This document shows positions 8,257-16,329 of a DNA stretch of 41,833 nucleotides, one piece after another (position 1 is the first letter of the stretch; each line of letters opens with the position of its first letter). This stretch comes from JBMNOU01 sp050943215. Lineage in GTDB: Bacteria; Bacillota; Clostridia; Christensenellales; SZUA-584. Location: contig JBMNOU010000008.1 in NCBI GenBank assembly GCA_050943215.1, positions 1-41,833 on the forward strand, written 5' to 3'. The position numbers were made by a program, and so were the translations under genes. Below the pieces are notes generated by a model. The model searched no databases and was not told the origin of the DNA. It saw only the letters and a program-made list of their open reading frames with translations.

Positions 8257-11200
8257 CTATTTAGATATCCCTATTTCTTTATATAGCGCATCCAGCGTAT
8301 CTAGCGCATAATTGAGCTGAGGGAGCTTATGCTCGCTGGTTAGGCAAAATCGCAGTCTGGCCTGGTGCTTTGGCACGGCCGGATAAACTGCCGGCGGAAC
8401 GTACACGCCGTGATCGAGCATCATTGTGGATAGAGCATATGTGTCATTGTCCTCGCCCACCATAATGGGCACAATCGCAGTTTCCTTTGCGAGGCACGTG
8501 TTGAATCCCCTGCTTTTTGCGCCGGTAATAAAGTAATCGATATTGTTGTGTAATGCGGCTACCTTTGGGTTGCCTTCTCGCATGATGTTGACCGCTTCAA
8601 GCGTTGCTGCCGCAATCGGCGGGCTTATGCCCACAGAGAACATGAAACCCGGCAGTGAATAATGCAGATAATCGATAAGGCTTTTTTCTCCCGCGATATA
8701 TCCGCCGCAAGTCCCGAGGCCTTTTGACAGTGTACCCATCTTGATATCGATATCCCCCTGCATCAGACCGAAATAATCATCGACACCGCCCCCGTTTCTG
8801 CCAATCACACAGCTTGAATGCGCTTCGTCCACCATCAGAAACGCCCCGTATTTCTTTTTCAGCGCAACAAAATCGGGTATCGGCGCAATATCTCCGTCCA
8901 TCGAATAGACGCCTTCCACGACGATCAGTATCTTTTCGTATTTGCTTCTGGCTGCTTTTAGCATATGCTCAAGCGCATCAAAATCGTTGTGCGGGAATGC
9001 TTTTGTATCGCTCCTCGAAAGCTGGCAGCCCTGGGTAATGGAATTATGCGATAGCGCGTCATATAGTATAAGATCCCTCTCGTTGCAAAAATTGCCCACA
9101 AACGTAACGTTGGTGGAATGGCCCCCAACCAGTACAATCGCGTCTTTCGTATTCTTCCATTCGGCAATCGCTTTTTCCAGATTGCGGTATAGCATTTTCT
9201 CGCCCGCAATCAGCCTCGAGCCTGAAGCGGACGTGCCGTATCTGTCTATGGCCTGCTTGGCCGCCTCCGCAGTTCTCGGATGCCCCGACATGCCTACGTA
9301 GTTGTAGGAAGCTAGGTTGATAACTTCTTTTCCGTTCACGATAGAAGTATCCCTCAGCACGGAATCGTGTGCAACAAAATACGGGTCTGCTATATTCGCG
9401 TCACTGATAGCGATCCTGCGCTGCGCGTATTCTTCATATTCTCTTGATTGGTCGAACCGGCTGATTTTACGTAGCTCCTTTGGCCGGCTGTCTTCTTTTA
9501 CGATATCGATATGATGGATTTTACGGTAAAGCAGCTTTGAGAGGTCCTCCACATTTGCGCATGAAAAATATTCGGTATCGGGTATGATGATATTGTACAA
9601 TTCTTCGGCTTTAGAGAAGACGCCAAGGCTTGATAAGCTGTCTCCGCCAAGGTCATCCACAAAGTGGTCGGTATCTTTAATACTGTCCGCATCAATATTC
9701 AGCACTTCCGCAAATATCTGCCTGACCCTTTGGGTAATATCCGAAAGTTCCATATCATCGTAGCGGATACCGTTTGAACTTTCCATGTCTTGTCCGATAT
9801 TTTGCTTTAAAACGCCGCCTCTGATATCGATCTCCTCAAAACGTCCCTGTCCGCGCTCAAGCGCCCCTTTCACTTTTTGCCGGCGTACCTTGATGCCGTT
9901 GGCCATCGGCAGAGGATCGAGCGACAAATACGCCTTCTTAATTTTTTTATAAATGGGAAGCAGCCCATTTATCCGGGCGATTTCGGCAATTAGCGCCTGC
10001 ACATTTTGCTGATCGTCCCTATTCTCGCCCATATAAACGATCAATGACGTGTCGTCATATACCCCTTTTGACGCAATGCCAGCCACACAGATGTACTCCG
10101 CACCCGGCAATTCGGAAAAACTATCCTCAAGCTCGTCAGGATATATATTTTCTCCCGACTCGCCGACGATCACATCTTTGAGCCTGCCTTCTATATAATA
10201 CCGCCCGTCAACCTCACGCGCGATATCGCCCGTAGCAAACCATCCGCCGTCCGATGTTTCTCTCGCGATATACACCCCATCTACCATCCGGCCCGAATGA
10301 ATCGCCTCGCCCCGTATTTGAAGCTCTCCTGTTTTATCCCCCTCTTTTTCGTAAACAATGCGGTATTCCATAGGGTAAAACGGTTTTCCGACGCTGGCAG
10401 AAAGCCTAAGATCGATATCGTTTGAAAGCTCCACAGAGTCTATACCCGTTTCCGTCATGCCAAACCCGGAAACCAGGTAATAACCGATCGAGTTAATAAC
10501 CTTGATAGATTCAGGCTGAATGTGCCCCCCACCGCTGATCAGAAACTGTATGCTGCCACCCACCAGCTTTTGCTGTAGATCTTTAAAAATCGTCTTGGAA
10601 ACAATCTTTCGCCCAAGACTGCCAAAACGCCTCTGTAGCTTAATGCTGATATCGCTCGCGCTAAGCAACTTGTCGTATGTCTTTTCGCCCTGCATTTTCG
10701 CCTTGCGCAGAATGCCCTTTGCAACGTTGTTCCAAAGCAGAGGCACCGCATAGATATGCGTCACCTGATGCTCTTTGCACGCTGATAGAATAACGTCTGC
10801 CGTTCTATTTTTTATGTAAACAATGGTTTTGCCAAAAAATGAATACCACAAGTATACTGCAATAAAACCAAATATATGATGGAACGGCAAAAAAGCGAGC
10901 TGTTTGATAACGCCGGAATGTATGATGTCTTTGTTCTGCCTGTAAATGCTGTCAGCCAACAGGACCTGCTCGCAAATAGCCTGCTCACTATAGACATAAA
11001 CCTTTGGCGTTGCTGTTGTGCCCGAAGTACACAATGCCAGTGCGTCAGAAAATATAGGCATAAATACGGTATCTGATGCGTCCTTGTTTAAAAACTCTTC
11101 CGGAGATATTTGAATAATCCCTCCTATACCCACATCGGTATCCGTAACGATCGTGCGGGAACCCGCCTGGCGCAGGATATGCATAACCTGGTTATCATCC

Positions 11201-11511
11201 AAAGCTACGTCGATTAGCAGCGGCCGGTAGCCCGCCATCACGATCGACCAAAAAGCCGCGGGCCATAGCGGGTTGTTAGCAAAGCGCAGTGCGACAAATG
11301 TGTTGCGCTCGACTTTTTCAAGTTTCCCGGTCAGATTTTTTGCCCCCGCAACGGCAATTCTTTCGTAATCCGCATATGTCAGCTTATTTATTACAGAATC
11401 TTCTTGATATTCCGCGGCAACGCTTCCGCCATAGCTGCACAATATTGAGAATAGGTTGCGAAACGTGCGCTCTTCTCGAAGCTCGTCCAGTTTCTTGACA
11501 AAACTCTTCAT
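8257..11511 (-). CDS. trifunctional fusion: acyl-AMP ligase, acyl carrier protein, alpha-oxoamine synthase
   Basis: A 1084-residue single chain. Residues 1-565 are an ANL-superfamily adenylate-forming ligase: TSGTTATPK (162-170), GMTETG (351-356), ATGD (426-429), GRLKDVIV (442-449) and the C-terminal lysine K541. Residues about 585-665 are a carrier protein with the phosphopantetheine serine S625 in GGDSL. Residues about 690-1084 are a PLP enzyme of the serine palmitoyltransferase/KBL/BioF type, with His822 (SHNS), DEAHS (895-899) and the PLP lysine K930 (TLSKGLG). Inferred reaction: load a carboxylic acid on the ACP and condense it with an amino acid, releasing CO2 to give an alpha-aminoketone. 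Start ATG follows GAGGT at five bases. It stands alone, with a terminator downstream. The acyl and amino acid substrates cannot be read from sequence. Confidence 0.9.
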   Translation of the reverse strand: MKSFVKKLDELREERTFRNLFSILCSYGGSVAAEYQEDSVINKLTYADYERIAVAGAKNLTGKLEKVERNTFVALRFANNPLWPAAFWSIVMAGYRPLLIDVALDDNQVMHILRQAGSRTIVTDTDVGIGGIIQISPEEFLNKDASDTVFMPIFSDALALCTSGTTATPKVYVYSEQAICEQVLLADSIYRQNKDIIHSGVIKQLAFLPFHHIFGFIAVYLWYSFFGKTIVYIKNRTADVILSACKEHQVTHIYAVPLLWNNVAKGILRKAKMQGEKTYDKLLSASDISIKLQRRFGSLGRKIVSKTIFKDLQQKLVGGSIQFLISGGGHIQPESIKVINSIGYYLVSGFGMTETGIDSVELSNDIDLRLSASVGKPFYPMEYRIVYEKEGDKTGELQIRGEAIHSGRMVDGVYIARETSDGGWFATGDIAREVDGRYYIEGRLKDVIVGESGENIYPDELEDSFSELPGAEYICVAGIASKGVYDDTSLIVYMGENRDDQQNVQALIAEIARINGLLPIYKKIKKAYLSLDPLPMANGIKVRRQKVKGALERGQGRFEEIDIRGGVLKQNIGQDMESSNGIRYDDMELSDITQRVRQIFAEVLNIDADSIKDTDHFVDDLGGDSLSSLGVFSKAEELYNIIIPDTEYFSCANVEDLSKLLYRKIHHIDIVKEDSRPKELRKISRFDQSREYEEYAQRRIAISDANIADPYFVAHDSVLRDTSIVNGKEVINLASYNYVGMSGHPRTAEAAKQAIDRYGTSASGSRLIAGEKMLYRNLEKAIAEWKNTKDAIVLVGGHSTNVTFVGNFCNERDLILYDALSHNSITQGCQLSRSDTKAFPHNDFDALEHMLKAARSKYEKILIVVEGVYSMDGDIAPIPDFVALKKKYGAFLMVDEAHSSCVIGRNGGGVDDYFGLMQGDIDIKMGTLSKGLGTCGGYIAGEKSLIDYLHYSLPGFMFSVGISPPIAAATLEAVNIMREGNPKVAALHNNIDYFITGAKSRGFNTCLAKETAIVPIMVGEDNDTYALSTMMLDHGVYVPPAVYPAVPKHQARLRFCLTSEHKLPQLNYALDTLDALYKEIGISK

Positions 11512-11626
11512 ATAACCTCAGCCTCCAACAACAATATGATATGAATGCGATAAAAGGACAATATATCTTTATACTAACATAAAAGAACGGATACGGATAT
11601 CGCACGTTAGCCATAGTTTTTATGCG

Positions 11627-12346
11627 TTACCCTATCCTCTTTATACGTTCTTCTAAATAGGCATCAAAACGTGCCATCGTCAGGTTGACAACCAGTGCTT
11701 CCGGAAAATCATTTTGCCGCAAGAGTTTTACCGCGGTTTTATGAAGACCTATACCGTACGCAAAATGGGCATCGCTTGACACCGCGACCCTGACACCCTG
11801 CGTTTTGCACAATTTGAGAAACACAGCAGCATTTGCCACACTGCCTTTTCTGTATTCAAAAGAATGGTCGTTAACCTCTATAAGTTTGCCAAGCCGCGCT
11901 GCCTCTTTGACAATCGCTTCATAATCAAGCTTATAGCTAGGATTGTCCGGATGCGCGACGATATCGACATACGGGTTGCACAGCGCACCGATCATTGCGT
12001 CCGTATCCTTTGATTTTCCGCTCGGCGCAATTACAACCTCGTGCAGGCCCGCAATCACATATTCGAGCCGTTTAAGATACGTTTCTCGTATATCGATGCT
12101 GCCTTTATCATCTACAATATTGGCCTCAATACCACGGTATATCCTGACGCCTTTAATGTGTCTAGGAAGATACGGGTATGTGCCAATATTAAAATCCGGC
12201 GGAGCTGCATGAATGGATGGCCCGTGATCACTCATGACAATCCCCTTTAAACCAATCCTGGCGGCCTCAGCTGCATTTTCGATAAGCGTTGAATGCGCGT
12301 GTCCGGACAGAACTGTGTGCGTATGCGTGTCCACTTCTATTCGCAT
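11627..12346 (-). CDS. PHP-domain phosphoesterase, YcdX-like
   Basis: A 239-residue PHP protein. Metal-binding motifs visible are DTHTHT (residues 5-10), SDHGPS, a glutamate in RGIEAN, AHPDNP and the late SDAH. The order and spacing match the YcdX-type phosphatase PHP proteins, which bind several metal ions. The substrate is unknown. The ATG at 12346 follows GGGAG at five bases and is preferred over the TTG five codons upstream. It lies 18 bases after the metH stop and is probably cotranscribed with it. I found no clear terminator in the 115 bases before the downstream fusion gene. Confidence 0.88.
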   Translation of the reverse strand: MRIEVDTHTHTVLSGHAHSTLIENAAEAARIGLKGIVMSDHGPSIHAAPPDFNIGTYPYLPRHIKGVRIYRGIEANIVDDKGSIDIRETYLKRLEYVIAGLHEVVIAPSGKSKDTDAMIGALCNPYVDIVAHPDNPSYKLDYEAIVKEAARLGKLIEVNDHSFEYRKGSVANAAVFLKLCKTQGVRVAVSSDAHFAYGIGLHKTAVKLLRQNDFPEALVVNLTMARFDAYLEERIKRIG

Positions 12347-12364
12347 GATGTCTCCCGTCAAATC

Positions 12365-14743
12365 TTATTGTTCTACCAGCTTTGCCGCCGCCCTAACCGC
12401 ACCCGCCGCATCCGCGCCGTAGGCATCGGCACCAATGCTTTTTGCGTATTCTTCGGTGATTACCGCCCCGCCCACCATAACTTTTGCACGAATTTTGCGT
12501 TCTTTTACAAGCGCTATCACTTTTTCCATCTCTTTGGCAGTCGTAGTTATTAGCGCAGACAGCCCAATGATATCCGCATCCTCCTGCTCTGCCGTATCCA
12601 CAATGGTGCATGCGGCAACGTCTTTTCCAAGGTCTATGACGGCAAACCCGTGGTTGCGCAGCAGCATTGCCACAAGGTTCTTTCCTATATCGTGAATATC
12701 GCCTTTTACCGTTGCGATGACAACCTTCTTTTTCTGAGAAACCGCATCGGACGAAATATATTTCTTTTCAAGATGATCGAACGCGGTTTTGGCGGCTTCG
12801 GCGCTGTATATAAGCTGTGGCAAAAAATAGATGCGCTGTTCATATAGGTCGCCCACCTTTTTCAGCGCAGGAATGATCATCTCGTTGATAACCGTCTCGG
12901 GCAAGACGCCTTTTGCGATTTCCTTATCGATCAGAACCGTTATTGTTTTTTTTTTGCCCGTCAACACCGCTTCAACGATATTCTGCGCGTCCTGCTCAGA
13001 TATCCCCGTGTCCGCAAACCGTTTGATATACTGCTCAAAGTTATCATCGCGCTCTATCAACGCCTCGGCAGCATGGTATAGATCCATCATCAACTTATCG
13101 CTGGGGTTCATAATCGCACAGTCAAGCCCGCCCGCCATCGCCATAATGAGATAAGCCGAATTGATATACTTTCGCTCGGGCAGACCGAAAGAACTGTTGG
13201 ATATGCCGAGCACCGTATAAAACCCATTATCGCTGCACCATTTGACCACCTTGAGCGTTTCGATAGCGGCACTTGGATCGGACGAAATTGTCATCACCAA
13301 TCCATCAACCAGTATGCTTTCTTTTCCTATACCGGCAGAAGAGATTTTCTCATATGCGCCTTTGATTTCTTTTATCCGTCCCTCCGCCGTTTGCGGTATG
13401 CCCTCGTCCCCGATGGGCAGCAGTATGAACATTGGCTGATACCGTTTAACAAGAGGCAGCAGCTGCGCGATATGGTCACTTTTTGTGGATACTGAGTTTA
13501 CGAGCGCGCGCCCGGGGTAGATCCTTAGCGCCTGTTCAATGACTTCCACGCTGGATGAATCGATGCTGAGCGCAAGCTTAGCCTGCACGGATATCGTTTC
13601 AATTGCCCGTTGCATCGCTCCGCCTTCATCAACTTCGGGCATGCCGACATTGACGTCAAGGATATGCGCACCATTTTCTTTCTGTTCAAGCGCCATATCA
13701 AGCACTTCGTAATAATCGCCTGTCTTTAACGCCTCTTTTAATTTCGGTTTGCCCGTAGGGTTTATCCGCTCACCGATTACCCGTAGTGAAGAGCCAATAA
13801 AAACCGCGTCTGATACCGATGAAAGTGCAACCGGCATCGCACTGCGCCAGGGCAGCGGTTTTAATGGCATGGCTACTTCTGAGACCGCGCGGATGTAATC
13901 GGGGTTCGTTCCGCAGCATCCGCCGATTAGGTTGGCGCCCGCCTCGCAGAGAGGCTTAACGTATTGTTTGAATGCCGGACATGTCAAATCAAAGCACGTT
14001 TCGCCGTTTACGATCTTTGGCATGCCGGCGTTAGGCTTGACAAGCAAAGGCACAGACAAAACGTCTTTCATGCTTTTCACAAGCGGCAGCATTTCGGCAG
14101 GGCCTGTAGAACAGTTTAGACCGACCACATCAGCACCTGCCGAGATCAATGTCATCGCCGCTGCGGCGGGGCTCGTTCCCGTCAGAGTCCTTCCTTTTTC
14201 ATCAAAAGTCATGCTGGCAACTACCGGAAGGGTGCAGCACTCTTTGGCCGCGATCACCGCTGCTCTTGTCTCTTGTATATCAATCATCGTCTCGATCACA
14301 ATAAAATCAACGCCGCCGTCCACAAGCGCTTTAATCTGATTTTTGTACATGCATACAACCTGTTCAAACTCCAGATCGCCAAGCGGCGCAAGAAATGAAC
14401 CAGTAGAGCTTAAATCACCGCCTACAAAGGCTTTGCCTCCCGCAGCGTCAGCAGACAGCTCGGCCAGTTCCTTGTTAATGCGGTATACCTCGCCAGAAAG
14501 AGAATACTCCCCTAGCTTATAAGCATTTGCCCCCATCGTAAAAGTGTATAGCGCCTTTGACCCGGAGGTAACGTACCGCTGCTGCACTTCCCGTAATATT
14601 TGCGGATGCTCAAGTGCAAATACTTCGGGGCAAACGCCGGGTCTCATGCCGTTCTGCTGCAGATATGTACCTGTCGCGCCGTCAAGTATCATAATTTTTT
14701 CTTTCAGATAATCTAAAAAGTGAAGACCGTCAATTTTTTTCAT
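12365..14743 (-). CDS. metH: cobalamin-dependent methionine synthase lacking the reactivation domain
   Basis: A 792-residue methyltransferase moving a methyl group from methyltetrahydrofolate via cobalamin to homocysteine. Domains in order: homocysteine-binding barrel with zinc ligands Cys211, Cys276 and Cys277; pterin-binding barrel (about 315-570, with VGMPEVDEGG); cobalamin cap; and B12-binding Rossmann domain with DIHDIGKN (682-689), His684 being the lower axial ligand. The C-terminal AdoMet-dependent reactivation domain of the roughly 1200-residue E. coli enzyme is absent. A separate protein resembling that domain is encoded directly upstream with no gap, so translation is probably coupled. 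The short form is known in Thermotoga and many Clostridia. Confidence 0.95.
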   Translation of the reverse strand: MKKIDGLHFLDYLKEKIMILDGATGTYLQQNGMRPGVCPEVFALEHPQILREVQQRYVTSGSKALYTFTMGANAYKLGEYSLSGEVYRINKELAELSADAAGGKAFVGGDLSSTGSFLAPLGDLEFEQVVCMYKNQIKALVDGGVDFIVIETMIDIQETRAAVIAAKECCTLPVVASMTFDEKGRTLTGTSPAAAAMTLISAGADVVGLNCSTGPAEMLPLVKSMKDVLSVPLLVKPNAGMPKIVNGETCFDLTCPAFKQYVKPLCEAGANLIGGCCGTNPDYIRAVSEVAMPLKPLPWRSAMPVALSSVSDAVFIGSSLRVIGERINPTGKPKLKEALKTGDYYEVLDMALEQKENGAHILDVNVGMPEVDEGGAMQRAIETISVQAKLALSIDSSSVEVIEQALRIYPGRALVNSVSTKSDHIAQLLPLVKRYQPMFILLPIGDEGIPQTAEGRIKEIKGAYEKISSAGIGKESILVDGLVMTISSDPSAAIETLKVVKWCSDNGFYTVLGISNSSFGLPERKYINSAYLIMAMAGGLDCAIMNPSDKLMMDLYHAAEALIERDDNFEQYIKRFADTGISEQDAQNIVEAVLTGKKKTITVLIDKEIAKGVLPETVINEMIIPALKKVGDLYEQRIYFLPQLIYSAEAAKTAFDHLEKKYISSDAVSQKKKVVIATVKGDIHDIGKNLVAMLLRNHGFAVIDLGKDVAACTIVDTAEQEDADIIGLSALITTTAKEMEKVIALVKERKIRAKVMVGGAVITEEYAKSIGADAYGADAAGAVRAAAKLVEQ

Positions 14744-15343
14744 CTATTCCACTCCTGCCAGGGCAATAACCGATTTTTCAGGTATCAGTAAAAATTGTTC
14801 GTTGATCTTAACGCCCATCGTCTCCATGTCAAGCAGATCATAAAATATTTTTTGATATCTAATGTCGAGGTCCCCATAACCCGCACTAAACCTCTTTTTA
14901 GTCAAGTGCTGCCCTGTTCTTCTCAGCATCTCATTTTTTCTGTTCATCATAACGCTAAGCACGCCGTCTACATATTCGGATGCATAGGCGTCAAACACAA
15001 GCGCGATGAGCCCTTGGCCATTTTCCATAGCGATGCTGATCTTTTCAACATCCCGTTTACGAATAGCGGCACACATCAAGTATATCTGGCTGCTGCCGCT
15101 AAGAAGCTTTGACAAAAGCCGAGACTCTATCTTATGCCCCTCAAACGCAATGCTGTCACTGCCAATATACCGGATATCATACATATCCGCCCTTCCCATC
15201 GCGGCAAAGGCAGACCGAGCCTTGATTAAGTACTGGTCAATCTCTCTTTCAAGCCCTAAGGGAAAGCCCGCATTATGCGCGCCCATTCTCCGCATCACGG
15301 TTTTTTTGTCCGGCACAAACGGGATATACGGATAATTCTCCAT
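14744..15343 (-). CDS. free-standing methionine synthase reactivation-domain protein
   Basis: A 199-residue protein whose C-terminal half (RFSAGYGD, then a Gln, later LIPEKSVIALAG) resembles the AdoMet-binding reactivation domain of MetH and the stand-alone Thermotoga protein TM0269. It probably supplies reductive methylation of inactive cob(II)alamin in the adjacent MetH. The ATG at 15343 is chosen because GGGAGGTGG precedes it. The longer frame to 15430 crosses the divergent promoter region and is rejected. Its stop is immediately followed by the metH start. Confidence 0.85.
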   Translation of the reverse strand: MENYPYIPFVPDKKTVMRRMGAHNAGFPLGLEREIDQYLIKARSAFAAMGRADMYDIRYIGSDSIAFEGHKIESRLLSKLLSGSSQIYLMCAAIRKRDVEKISIAMENGQGLIALVFDAYASEYVDGVLSVMMNRKNEMLRRTGQHLTKKRFSAGYGDLDIRYQKIFYDLLDMETMGVKINEQFLLIPEKSVIALAGVE

Positions 15344-15359
15344 TGGCCACCTCCCAGAT

Positions 15360-15388
15360 ATGATACACCACTTATAAGCAATATTCAA
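15360..15388 (-). promoter_or_regulatory. promoter of the metH operon
   Basis: On the minus strand TTGAAT (15383-15388), a 17-base spacer and TATCAT (15360-15365), about 20 bases before the start codon of the reactivation protein. I see no S-box or cobalamin riboswitch in this short divergent gap. Confidence 0.6.
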
Positions 15389-15391
15389 CAC

Positions 15392-15420
15392 TTGAAAAAA
15401 AAGCGCACATATGGTTAAAT
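15392..15420 (+). promoter_or_regulatory. metF promoter
   Basis: TTGAAA (15392-15397), a 17-base spacer and TTAAAT (15415-15420), 36 bases before the metF ATG. It is back to back with the metH operon promoter, the two -35 elements being three bases apart. Confidence 0.5.
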
Positions 15421-15456
15421 GAACGCACATTAATGCAACAGCAACAGGAGAAGACT

Positions 15457-16329
15457 ATGAGCTTATTGGATAAATTAAACGGAAAACAGAACACCTTTTC
15501 TTTGGAATTTTTCCCGCCTAAAAAAGATATGCCGTTATCTTCCGTTTTTGGTGCGATCGAAAAGCTTGCCGTTTACGATCCCGCGTTCGTTAGCGTTACT
15601 TACGGCGCTGGCGGCAGCAATAAAGACGGAACGATCGGCATTGTCTCCCATATCAAAGATACAGTTGGCCTTGACACAATTGCGCATCTAACATGCGTCG
15701 GCGCCGATTCGGATTCAATTAACGAAATTCTGGCAAAACTCGAATCAATCAATGTTAAGAATGTGCTCGCGCTTCGGGGGGATATTCCTGAAGGTATGGA
15801 CAAAAAGTCTGCTTTTGTCTATTATCAGCATGCAAGCGATCTGATATCGGAAATTAAAAAACGCGCCGGTTTTACTGTTGCGGCGGCAGCATACCCGGAA
15901 GCGCATGTGGAGAGCCCGTCACTCGATCAGGATATGGCGTTTATGCGCCTGAAAGCGGAGCTCGGCGCGGATTTTTTTATCACGCAACTCTGCTTCGATA
16001 AACACTCAATCGTCCGTTTTTATGAGAAACTGTATATCGCCGGTGTTGCAGTGCCTGTGATAACGGGGATCATGCCTATATTGAACCCGAACCAAATCAT
16101 TAGGATGTCCCTTCTGTCCGCATGTTCGATACCCGCGGCATTGAGCAAAATCATATGCCGTTACGGCGAAGATCCGGAGGAATTTAAAAAAGCCGGCCTT
16201 GCATATGCGATAGAGGAGATCGATTATTTGATAAGCAACGGAATTACCAAGTTTCATCTCTACACTATGAACAAAGCAAGCGCCGTTGAACAAATTATTC
16301 TGGGGAGCCGTCTTGCACCCATTACTTAA
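15457..16329 (+). CDS. metF: 5,10-methylenetetrahydrofolate reductase
   Basis: A 290-residue flavoprotein of the MetF family, reducing methylene-THF to methyl-THF, the methyl donor for the divergent metH. Family signatures include SLEFFPPK near the N-terminus, VSVTYGAGGS, AHLTCVG, ALRGD, AAYPEAH and QLCFD. The ATG at 15457 is used because CAGGAG lies just upstream; the earlier in-frame ATG at 15433 lacks a ribosome binding site. The last eight bases overlap the 3' end of the convergent diguanylate cyclase gene, and no terminator is visible between them. Confidence 0.95.
   Translation: MSLLDKLNGKQNTFSLEFFPPKKDMPLSSVFGAIEKLAVYDPAFVSVTYGAGGSNKDGTIGIVSHIKDTVGLDTIAHLTCVGADSDSINEILAKLESINVKNVLALRGDIPEGMDKKSAFVYYQHASDLISEIKKRAGFTVAAAAYPEAHVESPSLDQDMAFMRLKAELGADFFITQLCFDKHSIVRFYEKLYIAGVAVPVITGIMPILNPNQIIRMSLLSACSIPAALSKIICRYGEDPEEFKKAGLAYAIEEIDYLISNGITKFHLYTMNKASAVEQIILGSRLAPIT

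Noticed and set aside
15344..15430. Upstream extension of the methionine synthase reactivation protein
   Set aside because: It covers the divergent promoters; GGGAGGTGG before 15343 decides the start.
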